Shown here piece after piece: positions 1-10,489 of a stretch of 64,000 nucleotides of DNA. Position 1 is the stretch's first letter. Every line of letters starts with the position of its first letter. Source of the DNA: Imbricaverruca yamaguchii (lineage: Eukaryota; Arthropoda; Thecostraca; Neoverrucidae); NCBI GenBank assembly GCA_034440575.1, contig JAOTOL010001522.1:527001-591000 (forward strand). Reading direction: 5' to 3'. The notes under the pieces are model-generated. The model was not told the DNA's origin, made no database searches, and saw nothing but the letters and a program-made list of their open reading frames with translations. Made by a program: the position numbers and the translations under genes.

Positions 1-138
1 AGCAAACACGCAGCAAACATTCATGCACAATGGTATTACCATACTCGCATCACTACTGGCACTACTCACGCCGCACTAGTTAATATGTAGCTTTACACTA
101 GTAGTTCCATCAAGTAACAGGAAAGAGATGGCCTAAGC

Positions 139-700
139 GTGAGATTGTGGTGTACACACCTCGAACTTGCACATGTGAATGTTTACTGCCGACCCGTTCC
201 CATAAACAGGTGCACAGTAGCGGATGTTGATATAACTAGGCTGTTGGCTATAGTGAAGAGGGTGGGCAAATGCTGGCGCAGATGGCTGAGGGCTAAAAGG
301 AATTCAGTGCACTTGCGAACTACAACAGTTACATGGGAATTCCATGATATGCGACGATCAAATGTCACCCCCATGTTCCTACACGACTGACTTTCATTTA
401 TTACGGCGTCCATAAATATAGCACATTCTTACCGGGATAATGTTGCGAAGATTTTAACGCGATCCGAACGTGAGAAGCTAAGTTTTGGTCAGGTTTTCCT
501 TCAACCCGTTTTCCAGAAAGTAGTCGTAATGTTGGTACAAACATGGAAGGCGTGCTTGGCTTTTGATAAATACTTGCTTTTGAAATAGACTTGGCTTTGG
601 AAAAAGACTCCCATTTTGGGGCAAGCATACCCTTTGGGTGGATTTTTTTTTCAGGAGGAATTCCTTTTCAGGCGAGACTTTGATCTTCAGAAACGCTTTC
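139..700 (-). mobile_element. CR1-like LINE fragment (3' part of reverse transcriptase)
   Basis: Read on the minus strand, this stretch gives pieces of the C-terminal half of a CR1/L2-type reverse transcriptase. A 'FLENGLKENLTKT' segment (around 490-540) is followed by 'NMGVTFDRRISWNSHV' and 'LSHLRQHLPTLFTIANSLVIS' (around 220-380). The family has the same order: primer-grip/thumb, then a conserved leucine-rich segment ending in NALVLS. The frame is broken and there is no catalytic core, so this is a dead fragment. It lies just downstream of the FERM exon at 754-858. A related copy in the opposite orientation lies at 3180-3510. Confidence 0.7.
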
Positions 701-753
701 CATTGAGATGGACTTGCCTTTTGAGTAGAGCATGCCATTGGAGGCAGACTCAC

Positions 754-858
754 CTTTTCGCCGTCGCTGTCGAGGTACTCGAGTCCGAAGTAGTCAGACT
801 CCAGCAGTCCGAGATGTCGGCAAACCATGCCGAACAGAACTCTGGCGGGGAGCTTCAA
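754..858 (-). CDS. FERM-domain protein, exon 3 (F1 lobe), FARP/Cdep-like
   Basis: This 105-bp, 35-codon exon has phase 0 at both ends. On the minus strand the acceptor reads tattttccAG before TTGAAG and the donor reads GAAAAG followed by GTGAGT. The peptide runs from LKLPARVLF through VCRHLGLLESDYFGLEY to LDSDGEK. This is the hallmark helix and turn of the FERM F1 (ubiquitin-like) lobe, where band 4.1, FARP and FRMD proteins carry a VL..VC.HL.L.E.DYFGL.. signature. It continues in frame from the exon at 7374-7769. FERM proteins link membrane receptors and lipids to the cortical cytoskeleton. FARP-type members also carry RhoGEF and PH domains, which would lie off the left edge. FERM membership is confident; the subfamily is not. 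Confidence 0.88.
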
Positions 859-1373
859 CTGGAAAATAGGTATCGGGTTAACATCGCCATCAGTCCAACT
901 CAACATCAGTCCGGACACCGAGGACTGCCTCATCGCTCCAGCGTGGTAACCATAGGGACACCGAGGCCTGTCTAGTCAGCAGCTCATAGTGGTAACAATA
1001 CGGACACGGAGGCCTATCTCGTCATCAGTCCAGCGTGGTAACAAAACGAACACCGAAGCCAGTCTCCTCAGCACTTCAGAGTGGCAACAATAAGGTCGCC
1101 GAGGACGCGTTTTCGTCAGTTCAGCTTGTTAATAACACGAATATCAAGACAGTCTTGTCGTCAGTAAAGTTTGACAGCACCAACACTGGGACAGTTGCGG
1201 CATCAGTCTGACTCAAGAACAGTGTTACCGGCCGATTCTTTCATTAATCCGCCCAGTCACTGGCCCATCCTGCCTCGATGCAGTGTACGGATGTTACATC
1301 AGGGGCGACACCGGGTATGCAAAACGTGATACGTAACCGAGGAGTAACGCTTAAGGAATTGAGTATATGCAAA

Positions 1374-1432
1374 TGTATATATGCATATATATACATATAC
1401 GTATGTATATATATAGATGTATTTATACATGG

Positions 1433-1513
<81 letters not shown>

Positions 1514-1536
1514 CATATATGTATATATATGCATCT
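1374..1536. repeat. AT-rich microsatellite, (AT)n core
   Basis: An uninterrupted (AT)n run of about 65 bp (1437-1501) is flanked by imperfect tatacatatatgcat blocks. It lies in the FERM-gene intron. Confidence 0.95.
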
Positions 1537-1873
1537 ATACATTATCAATTCAGGAGTTGAAAATTAAACATTAACTGAAACATAAAACAGGGGTCTGATG
1601 GGCTAAATGCTGGTCTGGTTTAATAAGATGGTCTATTTGTTGCGCCTAGTCTTCAGTGTCAAATTGAGACGAGGGGCATTGGATTGATCCTTATCGAGCG
1701 ACTCGCTATTCATCCAGTTGCGCAGCCAGGATTTGGTCCAGGAGGCAAACATCTGAAGAGTGTCCTCCTACCTACGGAGGGTCCCACTTTTCCGAAACTG
1801 CTTGGATTTAGGCGCTTTAGTTTCTAAGGGCCCTATGTTAATAGGAGTCGTAACCGCGTGAGCCTACGTTAAG

Positions 1874-1979
<106 letters not shown>

Positions 1980-2454
1980 CTGAGATTCTTAAGTCCATGG
2001 GAAATCCAGGCACCTCGAACTGCGGTGGCTTATAGCTTGTGTGAGATCTGCAATCAAGTTCCAACAGCCCGATAACGACCAGAAACGAAACAAACCATTT
2101 CACTGCCAATATCAATCACGAAAATAAAACCATTATGGAAAATAAAGGAAAGCTAACACATCTCTAATGAAGGTATCAAAGTCATTAACTTGGGAGAAAT
2201 GCGAGTGCTGATCCCCATGGACACAATAGCTTCTTCTGTTATCCGCCACGTTCAGATATGGTTTATAGGAAAGGTGTTGATTGTAAAGGTGGGCTCAGCC
2301 TTTCAACAACGCCGAACATTTGTTCTCAAAATGAACACCAATAAATACCACTGGGGAAATATGTGCAAGATTTGGGAACAGGGTAAGGAGTGGGAGCATG
2401 TCTGACTAGCTGTGCCCAGCACACACAGCATCCTGTAATCCTTATATTTTACCG

Positions 2455-2720
2455 GTGTCACCCGATATTAACCGGTGTGCCACCCGGGTCCAAAGCGAAG
2501 CAGCAACTCCACTAGCGCCGCTCTGGAACGACCGTTATCACAGCTATCGCCGGTCTGTCTGGTTCGCCATGGCTGGAGCGCCCGTAACTGCTGGGGCAGC
2601 TGTGGTCAGGCCACTGGGACAGCTGTGGCCGTTGGGACAGCCGCGGCCACCTGGGCGGCCCCCGCCGCGGAGGTGGCCGCGGGTGACCTCAGTCCTTAGC
2701 AGCATTTATGGCCCTCAATG
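2455..2720. other. GC-rich patch with short imperfect repeats
   Basis: This GC-rich block in the FERM-gene intron holds imperfect copies of a gggacagctgtggcc motif. Short open frames cross it on both strands. None has convincing splice sites or a recognisable product, so no gene is called. Confidence 0.35.
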
Positions 2721-2739
2721 ATATCTGATCTCTAAGGCT

Positions 2740-3890
2740 GGCTCTCCGTATTCCTCGCACCCATCCTCAGTTCTCGAGGACACTCTTAGCTCTCAGAGGA
2801 CCCCTATCCCTCAGGTGCCCCTCCATAAACTCAGAAATATCCCAGTGCCGTACTCTGTGGCTCCTAGGGGACTTATTCATCAGTCATGTGCCTTCTCCAA
2901 TTTGCATGGGCCATTCCCTATCCTCGACAAACCTGTCTAGCTTTGAGGAGGAACGTGTAGCTCCGATACATGTCTTACAATTTCCAATAAGCGTCACCAG
3001 CTCTTGGGACTCTCCTTAGCTCTTAGGTGGCCCTGTTCGTCCCTCAATGTGCCTTCCAAGCATCAGGAGCATCACATTCTGGTCTGCTTCAGCTCTCAGG
3101 GATCTCACCAGTTCATGACAGTCTGTCAGGCTAGCAGGGACATTCTAGCTGTAAAACTGTCTCTGTATTCCTCCCATCCATCGAGCAAAGTCCTGCCTGA
3201 AAAGGAACTCCGCCTGCAAACAAAAAAATCACCCAAAGGGTATGCCCGCCTTAGAATGGGAGCTTTTTCCAAAGCCAAGTCTATCAAAAGAAAGTATTTC
3301 TCAAAAGGCAAGCACGCTTCCCATGTCTGTACCAACATTACGACTACTTTCTGGAAAACGGGTTGAAGGGAAATCCGACCAAAATTCAGCTTCTCACGTT
3401 CGGGTCGCGTTAAAATCTTCGCAACATTATCCCGGTACGAATGTGCTTCAGGGACGCCGTGATGGATGAGCCAGTCATGTGGGAACATGGGGTGACATTT
3501 TATCATCCCATCATCATCGCGAGCCCTTAGGAGCTCATGGAGCACTATTATTTTCATATGGAAGCCTTCCCGGCCTCTTGGGCATACCAACCCAGCCCTC
3601 TTGCCCTTATTGACCATTTTCAATCGTCAAAGGTCCTCCCCAGGCCCTACCCAGTCATTGATTTTCTTTCAAACTTCAAGGACCTTCTAGCTCTGACGCT
3701 AGCCCTCGGTATTCCGCACAACCATCGTTAGCCTTAGAGACTCGTCCCAGTTCTCAGAGGGATTCAAGCCCCTAGGGGCCCTTTCAAGCTGCTGGGGGCC
3801 ATTCCTAGTTTCCGGCAGCTCTCGTGGTTTCAAGAACGTTTTAGCTCCGAGGCTGGCCCTCGGTGTTCCTCACATAAATTGCAAGCCAAG
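2740..3890 (+). repeat. Degenerate dispersed repeat rich in GCTCTCAG/GGCCC motifs
   Basis: The stretch repeats phrases such as 'ctagctctgangctggccctcgg' and 'tctcagagga' at irregular spacing of a few tens of bases, like an old decayed tandem array. The part at 3580-3890 matches the reverse complement of 36000-36350 over several segments ('aaggac.ttctagctctga', 'cacaaccatcg.tagcc'). It is therefore a dispersed family, interrupted here by the CR1-like fragment. Confidence 0.55.
3180..3510 (+). mobile_element. CR1-like LINE fragment, inverted relative to 139-700
   Basis: The plus strand gives 'YFLENGLKGNPTKI' and 'LLTFGSR', homologous to the minus-strand reading of 350-700. At nucleotide level 'cattatcccggta.gaatgtgct' and 'ggaacatggggtgacattt' are shared. 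The two fragments are in opposite orientation, one on each side of the FERM exon at 754-858. Confidence 0.65.
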
Positions 3891-4815
3891 ATAAATTTTT
3901 CTTTAGTCGGATGGGGCATGCTCACCTATTAGGGGCCGCTCTCAACTTTGGCTGATCGTTTTGCCGCAGTCAACTTCAGCGCATATGTTAAGTTTTCACC
4001 GCCGCGCGATTGGTAAAATATGCTGGAGGGAGTGCCGGGTGAGCGATAGCGGAGGCAACAGCACATACATGCGTCCTGCTGAACAAGGAACGTGCGACGA
4101 AGTGACAAGCTACGAGGGCTGGATACTGGTGGGTCAGTGGATTTGGAGGGAGGGAGTTGGATGGCTGGTAGCAGGTGTGCTGAATCAGCATTATTGCTGA
4201 CAGATTCAGTCAGATCATTGTTCAGTTGGATGTGTTTCATTCATGCTTCAATTCGGAGGCAACAAGAATATCTTAGTTCAGTCGTGATCCAACTATGAAT
4301 GAATCCATGAAGTGAAAATAATATGATTCAATCATAATCCTGTCACCAAAAGAAAGCATAAATGTTGATTCAGCGAAGTTTACCTGGAACAGCCTTATTA
4401 TGATTTAAATTGACTCTGTTGCAGTTGATAAGTACTTCAAGGTTATCAAAAATAATTCCTCAAATGGACAGATTTGGTTGGATAACTTATCAGAGTGCGA
4501 CGCCAGTTGTTTGAACTGACATTGATCACGGTCACAGTCACGACTATCAAAATAATTCGAAACTGTGCATGGTTGTGCTCAGTAGTACAAGTTCAGATTG
4601 CTACGTGGTGACGTAACGTCCAGGATCATAAGGAAAGAGACATGTGTTGTTCAATCTGGGGTGGATCCAGAAATTGGCATGTTGAACACATTTCCTGAGG
4701 GGCACCACTCCGAAAGTACCTGAAAGAGCGACGTGAGGTCTTGGCTTCCGAGTGCCTCTTCTGCTCTAAAGGAGGTGCGGGGGCTGCACTCGAGCCTTCC
4801 CAGAGGCGGCGTGAG
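3890..4815. other. Intron sequence, nothing recognised
   Basis: Mixed-composition sequence between the degenerate repeat and the 56-bp satellite. I see no gene, RNA or mobile-element signature. Confidence 0.4.
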
Positions 4816-7373
4816 CCCTACCTGTACTGTGAACGGCACCAGAGTGTCGTCCAGCAGGGACGGCATGTGACCCACCTGTACTGTGAACGCCACCAGAGTG
4901 TCGTCCAGCAGGGACGGCGTGTGACCTACCTGTACTGTGAACGGCACCAGAGACTGTCGTCCAGCAGGAACGGCATGTGACCCACCTGTACTGTGAACGC
5001 CACCAGAGACTGTCGTCCAGCAGGGATGGCGTGTGACCTACCTGTACTGTGAACGCCACCAGAGACTGTCGTCCAGCAGGGACGGCGTGTGACCCACCTG
5101 TACTGTGAACGCCACCAGAGACTGTCGTCCAGCAGGGACGGGGTGTGACCTACCTGTACTGTGAACGCCACCAGAGACTGTCGTCCGCAGGAACGGCGTT
5201 GCCTACCTGTACTGTGAACGCCGAGACTTCTCCCACGCGTACCTACCTGACACGCACAACTAATAACCACCGAGACTGTCGTCCAGCGGGACGGCGTGTG
5301 ACCCACCTGTACTGTGAACGCCACCAGAGTGTCGTCCAGCAGGGACGGCGTGTGACCTACCTGTACTGTGAACGCCACCAGAGACTGTCGTCCAGCAGGG
5401 ACGGGGTGTGACCCACCTGTACTGTGAACGCACCGAGACTGTCGTCCAGCAGGGACGGCGTGTGACCCACCTGTACTGTGAACGCCACCAGAGATGTCGT
5501 CCAGCAGGGACGGCGTGACCCACCTGTACTGTGAACGCCACAGCTGTCCCCACGCGTTCACCTGTACTGTGAACGCACATCGTCGCAGGACGGCGTGTGA
5601 CACCTGTACTGTGAACGCCGAGTGTCGTCCAGCAGGGACGGCGTGTGACCTACCTGTATGTGAACGCCACCGAGACTGTCGTCCAGCAGGGACGGGTGTG
5701 ACCACCTGTACTGTGAACGCCACCGAGACTGTCGTCCAACAGGGACGGCGTGTGCCTACCTGTACTGTGAACGCCACCAGAGACTGTCGTCCAACAGGGA
5801 CGGCGTGTGCCTACCTGTACTGTGAACGCCACCAGAGACTGTCGTCCAGCAGGGACGGCGTGTGACCCACCTGTACTGTGAACGCCACCAGAGACTGTCG
5901 TCAGCAGGGATGGCGTGTGACCTACCTGTACTGTGAACGCCACCAGAGACTGTCGTCCAGCAGGGACGGCGTGTGACCTACCTGTACTGTGAACGCCACC
6001 AGAGACTGTCGTCCAGCAGGGACGGCGTGTGACCTACCTGTACTGTGAACGCCACCAGAGACTGTCGTCCAGCAGGGATGGCGTGTGACCCACCTGTACT
6101 GTGAACGCCACCAGAGACTGTCGTCCAGCAGGGACGGCGTGTGACCTACCTGTACTGTGAACGCCACCAGAGACTGTCGTCCAGCAGGGACGGCGTGTGA
6201 CCTACCTGTACTGTGAACGCCACCAGAGACTGTCGTCCAGCAGGGACGGCGTGTGACCTACCTGTACTGTGAACGCCACCAGAGACTGTCGTCCAGCAGG
6301 GACGGCGTGTGACCTACCTGTACTGTGAACGCCACCAGAGACTGTCGTCCAGCAGGGACGGCGTGTGACCTACCTGTACTGTGAACGCCACCAGAGACTG
6401 TCGTCCAGCAGGGACGGCGTGTGACCTACCTGTACTGTGAACGCCACCAGAGACTGTCGTCCAGCAGGGACGGCGTGTGACCCTACCTGTACTGTGAACG
6501 CCACCAGAGACTGTCGTCCAGCAGGGACGGCGTGTGACCTACCTGTACTGTGAACGCCACCAGAGACTGTCGTCCAGCAGGGACGGCGTGTGACCTACCT
6601 GTACTGTGAACGCCACCAGAGACTGTCGTCCAGCAGGGACGGCGTGTGACCTACCTGTACTGTGAACGCCACCAGAGACTGTCGTCCAGCAGGGACGGCG
6701 TGTGACCTACCTGTACTGTGAACGCCACCAGAGACTGTCGTCCAGCAGGGACGGCGTGTACCTACCTGTACTGTGAACGGCACCAGAGACTGTCGTCCAG
6801 CAGGGACGGCGTGTGACCACCTGTACTGTGAACGCCACCAGAACTGTAAAGGGTACCTGTACTGTGAACGCCACCAGAGACTGTCGTCCAGCAGGGACGG
6901 CGTGTGACCACCTGTACTGTGAACGGCACCAAGGTGACCACCTGTACTTACGGCACCAGGACTGTCGTCCAGCAGGGACGATGTGACCCACCTGTACTGT
7001 GAACGCACCGAGACTGTCGTCCAGCAGGGACGGCATGTGACCCACCTGTACTGTGGCACCAGAGACTGTCGTCCAGCAGGGACGGCGTGTGACCCACCTG
7101 TACTGTGAACGCCACCAGAGACTGTCGTCCAGCAGGGACGGCGTGTGACCCACCTGTACTGTGAACGCCACCAGAGACTGTCGTCCAGCAGGGACGGCGT
7201 GTGACCCACCTGTACTGTGAACGGCACCAGAGACTGTCGTCCAGCAGGGACGGCGTGTGACCCACCTGTACTGTGAACGGCACCAGGGTGAGGTGACCCA
7301 CCTGTACTGTGAACGGCACCAGGGTGAGGTGACCCACCTGTACTGTGAACGGCACCAGGGTGAGGTGACCCAC
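4816..7373 (-). repeat. 56-bp satellite (~45 units) made from the exon-2 end and its splice donor
   Basis: The main unit is 56 bp; for example, copies start at 5941 and 5997. Read on the minus strand, each unit contains CTGGACGACA, then TGG.G.CGTTCACAGTACAG, then GTAGGTCAC or GTGGGTCAC. That is the last ~34 bp of the FERM-gene exon 2 (ending CCGTTCACAGTACAG) plus its donor and a few intron bases. Units nearest the exon (7257-7373) are shorter, about 35 bp. Units at 4.8-5.9 kb vary most, with small deletions. Units at 5.93-6.72 kb are nearly identical, as in local homogenisation. The period is not a multiple of three, so the open frames crossing it have no coding meaning. Confidence 0.93.
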
Positions 7374-7799
7374 CTGTACTGTGAACGGCACCAGGGTGTC
7401 GTCCAGCATGTGCACGATGACGGAGCCGCCGCGACTGTCACGTGACCTGGCCGTCACGGTCCGACTACAGTCTCCCAGTCGTCGCGTCGACAGCAGTGAC
7501 GCGCCGAGCTCACAGTCGCCGGCGCCCCGGACCGACTGCAGCGACGGCGTCAGTCCGCCGGCGCCGACACTGCGCTCGCTGGGCCGGCGCACAGACAGCA
7601 GCGCCGGGGAGATGCTGGCCAGCGCCGCGCTGTGGTCGCTGGGCCGGCGCACGGACAGCAGCGCCGGGGAGATGCTGGCCAGCGCCGCGCTGTGGTCGCT
7701 GGGCCGGCGGCCCGACAGCAGTGACTGCGAGTCGGCCATTGCGGTCGAGCTGCAGACGCCGCCGGGCATCACCAGGGGCGTGCAGTGACGTCACGGGTC
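7374..7799 (-). CDS. FERM-domain protein, exon 2 with start codon, FARP/Cdep-like
   Basis: The minus-strand acceptor is strong (CGCTCTGCCACCGCAG before GACCC). The donor is CACAGTACAG followed by GTGGGT. In the FERM frame a TGA lies near the exon start, so translation starts inside: at ATG 7769-7767, or at ATG 7739-7737, which has the better context (GCAATGG). The coding part is up to 132 residues. It has a Ser/Arg-rich N-terminus, including a 20-residue in-frame tandem duplication (RRPSDHSAALASISPALLSV, 7709-7590). It ends with VIVHMLDDTLVPFTVQ, the first strands of a FERM F1 lobe, and joins in phase 0 to LKLPARVLF at 858. The MLDDT..F.V pattern most resembles FARP1/2 and FRMD7 in my memory. 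The RRPS sites could be kinase targets; that is inference. Confidence 0.82.
7590..7709 (-). repeat. 60-bp in-frame tandem duplication in FERM exon 2
   Basis: Two near-identical 60-bp copies (7650-7709 and 7590-7649) each encode the same 20 residues. A third, diverged RRPSERS start follows. The duplication keeps the frame. Confidence 0.9.
7786..7793. promoter_or_regulatory. CRE palindrome TGACGTCA near 5' end of FERM exon 2
   Basis: A perfect 8-bp CREB/ATF consensus lies 17 bases upstream of the first in-frame ATG on the minus strand. If exon 2 is internal this is only a sequence coincidence inside the 5' UTR. If transcription can start here it would be promoter-proximal. Confidence 0.35.
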
Positions 7800-7889
7800 C
7801 TGCGGTGGCAGAGCGGCGAGTCAGATAAACAGACGGCAGCTGTGGAGTCGCACGGCGAGAACCCGGATGTCCTGCTGATGTGGGGAATG

Positions 7890-8165
7890 GTCCGAATAAT
7901 CCATAGGGAGTTTAGGGCTGCACAGTTACACCAGGTGCACTGTCGATACCGGAGACCAACCAGATAGGATCGGCCCTGAAGACGTTAAGGCTGACCAGTG
8001 ACACCAAGTGTGCAGTGACCACCGGGAACCAACCAGATATCATCCCCCATAGGGACTTAGGACTGTCCAGTGGCAGGTGCCGGGAACCAACCAGATCTCA
8101 TCCCCCATAGGGACTTTAGGACTGTCCAGTGGCAGGTGCCGGGAACCAACCAGATCTCATATCCT
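7890..8165 (+). repeat. ~61-bp tandem repeat with 'gggaaccaaccagat'
   Basis: Two nearly perfect copies ('catcccccatagggactttaggactg' through 'gccgggaaccaaccagatctc') follow two more diverged ones. Each carries a gtggCAGGTGccgg core. It lies in intron 1 of the FERM gene. Confidence 0.85.
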
Positions 8166-8296
8166 GTGACCCGTCGGGTCAGTCATTTATGTATGCTTTG
8201 CTTAGTATGCTTCGTATGAAGTATGCTTTGCAGCGATGAGAAAATATTGATTTGCCATGCCACCTGCGGTCTGAAGAGCTATCCTGAACTAACGAG

Positions 8297-8298
<2 letters not shown>

Positions 8299-8377
<79 letters not shown>

Positions 8378-8456
8378 GTGAGTGAGTGAGTGAGTGAGTG
8401 AGTGAGTGAGTGAGTGAGTGAGTGAGTGAGTGAGTGAGTGAGTGAGTGAGTGAGTG

Positions 8457-8487
<31 letters not shown>

Positions 8488-8505
8488 GGGCGGGGGTGGA
8501 GAGAG

Positions 8506-8555
<50 letters not shown>
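8299..8555. repeat. Compound microsatellite (GA)n (GTGA)n (GA)n (TG)n
   Basis: About 75 bp of GA, about 84 bp of GTGA tetranucleotides, a short GA block with a cgggggtgg interruption, then about 48 bp of TG. All are simple sequence; the Ser/Leu- and Thr/His-rich open frames through it are not genes. Confidence 0.97.
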
Positions 8556-8559
8556 AAAT

Positions 8560-10060
8560 GACCATTATGGTCTTGATATCTTAGCCCAGACAACTAACCA
8601 AGGTGCACCCATGACGAGGGGAGGGGCAGGGACGTGCCAGAACTATTCCAACGCCCACAATTATGTAATCAAACAAGTTAGTCGTGAGAGATTTCCATTG
8701 CATGACATTTTTCGTCGCCCTCCCCCTTAAAAAATCCTGGCTGCGCGCCTGCTAACCAACCAATAAGCCTGCTTTTATAGATATTGAAGAACAGTTTTCC
8801 TTTCCTGTCATTTTTATAATTGCCGAGATTTTGATGAGGATGGGTGGATGATCTTCCGAGCAGATAAAGAATTGGCCGCGGTGGACAGTGTATGTTAATT
8901 AGACGCAATGCTACATCTTTTCTCATCCAAGCGTACTTCTTCCCGTATGAAGTCGCGGAAAAGACAACGCGGGCTGGTCGTATTCCTAGATTGACGTATT
9001 CCTCGCCTCACGCATTCCTCGTTTCACATATTGCTCGGCTTAAACGGCTAAAGCAGCGTGTAATAACGGTGTCAAAACTTAAGAGATATGACGCCGTTAG
9101 GTACAAGAGAACATCAAACAGCGCAGAATCCCCTAAACACAACATGAAATTTTAACGATTAAAGTTACGCGTCAGTGATTCGAAGGCATACATTTGTGAA
9201 GTTATGAGCCGAGGCACTAAAATATTTCTGTGGCCAACTTTTTTCATGACAGACACGATCGGCCTATGCAGCTTATTCCTCATGTTAACTATAAATTAAC
9301 GTACTTAAATATATCGCATAGACATCATGCGGTCTGTGATATCTCAAATATACGTCATGCCATATTTCGCTGTGACATTTAGCAATGCCCTTTCACTATG
9401 GAAGAGCTATCCAACGTTATCTGCATTTACATTTCCGATAGGCATCACCTCCATCTACTAGCGGACATTTCTTTCAAGGTCCCTACAAGCATAAGTGCCA
9501 TATATGAACACAACTATAATTGGATAATCTCTAGAAGTAATTTGCTGCACACAGATTGCGACCCTAGGAAATAATCTTTAGGACATCATTGATCGGTATT
9601 TTGTAACCGCACACGCCACCGCTGGTGCACATCAGCGGCGCTTGATTTTAACACACTCATTGCACGACTTGAGACACTTATTACGGTATTATGCTATGCA
9701 AGTAACTCTTTTTAGCTTCAACTGATGTATTATTTTTTATAAAAAATAACAACATGCATTGATGCAACAACTGAAGCATTATTTTTATGATTAAATATTC
9801 CAAGCGAATGCTGCTTTTTCAATCGTTGGTCCACTGAAAAACATCTTTTTAGGACACAATAGGACGACATAACACATGGGCTCGCATTTCCGGTCCTACA
9901 ACAAATACCGCAGATCACAACGGGAAGCATAAAGTGGTAGTACAGGGGATTCAAAACACGTATAGGTGTCTGCGTCTACGACTCCCAAAGCGACCCAGAG
10001 TACACACCAATCACATCAAATCTTTCACCAGCAAACAATCAGGTACCAAAGAGACAACCG
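8560..10060. other. FERM-gene intron 1, no gene seen
   Basis: AT-richer sequence. A short dispersed-repeat phrase (ctgcgcgcctgctaaccaaccaa, about 8738-8760) is present. Short open frames, such as the one at 8892-9155, have no recognisable product or splice context. Confidence 0.4.
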
Positions 10061-10068
10061 CTGCTCAC

Positions 10069-10352
10069 CTTGCCGCAAGCTGACGGCCGGGGTCGCGCCG
10101 ATAACGCATGTCGTCGTCGCCGACTGGGTGGGTGAGCGGAGCGGCGCGGCACCGTCACCGCACAGTGTCATCAGCTGAGAGGCAGAGGGCGCGCCCGGCC
10201 GGCCGCCGTCGATCGATGGAGACGGCCGGCGGCCCGAGAGAGAGAGAGCAGCGGCGGCGGCGGCAGGTGGCGCCACCGCGCTGATCCCGACACCGGGCAG
10301 AACGGCACAACACCAGCGGGGGCTGCCGACGTCGACAGGCGCTGCGCGCACC
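10069..10352 (-). other. CpG-island exon with strong donor: probable 5' UTR exon and promoter of the FERM gene
   Basis: This is a GC- and CpG-rich block in otherwise average sequence. On the minus strand it ends GCTTGCGGCAAG followed by GTGAGCAG, a strong donor at 10069/10068. The next good minus-strand acceptor is the one opening FERM exon 2 at 7800. The block is open in one frame (about 90 codons), but splicing to 7799 would put that frame out of register with the FERM frame. It is therefore best read as a non-coding first exon, possibly with an upstream ORF. The transcription start is not defined. No TATA box is seen, as expected for a CpG-island promoter. Confidence 0.45.
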
Positions 10353-10356
10353 TGGA

Positions 10357-10365
10357 TATCTATAT

Positions 10366-10396
<31 letters not shown>

Positions 10397-10405
10397 GGTG
10401 CATAT

Positions 10406-10456
<51 letters not shown>

Positions 10457-10485
10457 TAGATAGATAGATAGATAGATAGGTAGAG
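10357..10485. repeat. AT microsatellite with TAGA tetranucleotides
   Basis: (TA)n blocks with tacatata interruptions are followed by about six TAGA units. It abuts the CpG island on its upstream side. Confidence 0.95.
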
Positions 10486-10489
10486 AGAT

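Noticed and set aside
4816..7373. CRISPR-like appearance (regular short repeats)
   Set aside because: There are no unique spacers; the whole unit repeats. The genome is eukaryotic.
4926..7772. Long minus-strand frames (up to 283 codons) with VAFTVQVGHTPSLLDD repeats
   Set aside because: These are translations of the 56-bp satellite. Only the part within 7374-7769 is a genuine exon.
8179..8593. Ser/Leu- and Thr/His-rich frames
   Set aside because: They are translations of GA, GTGA and TG microsatellites.
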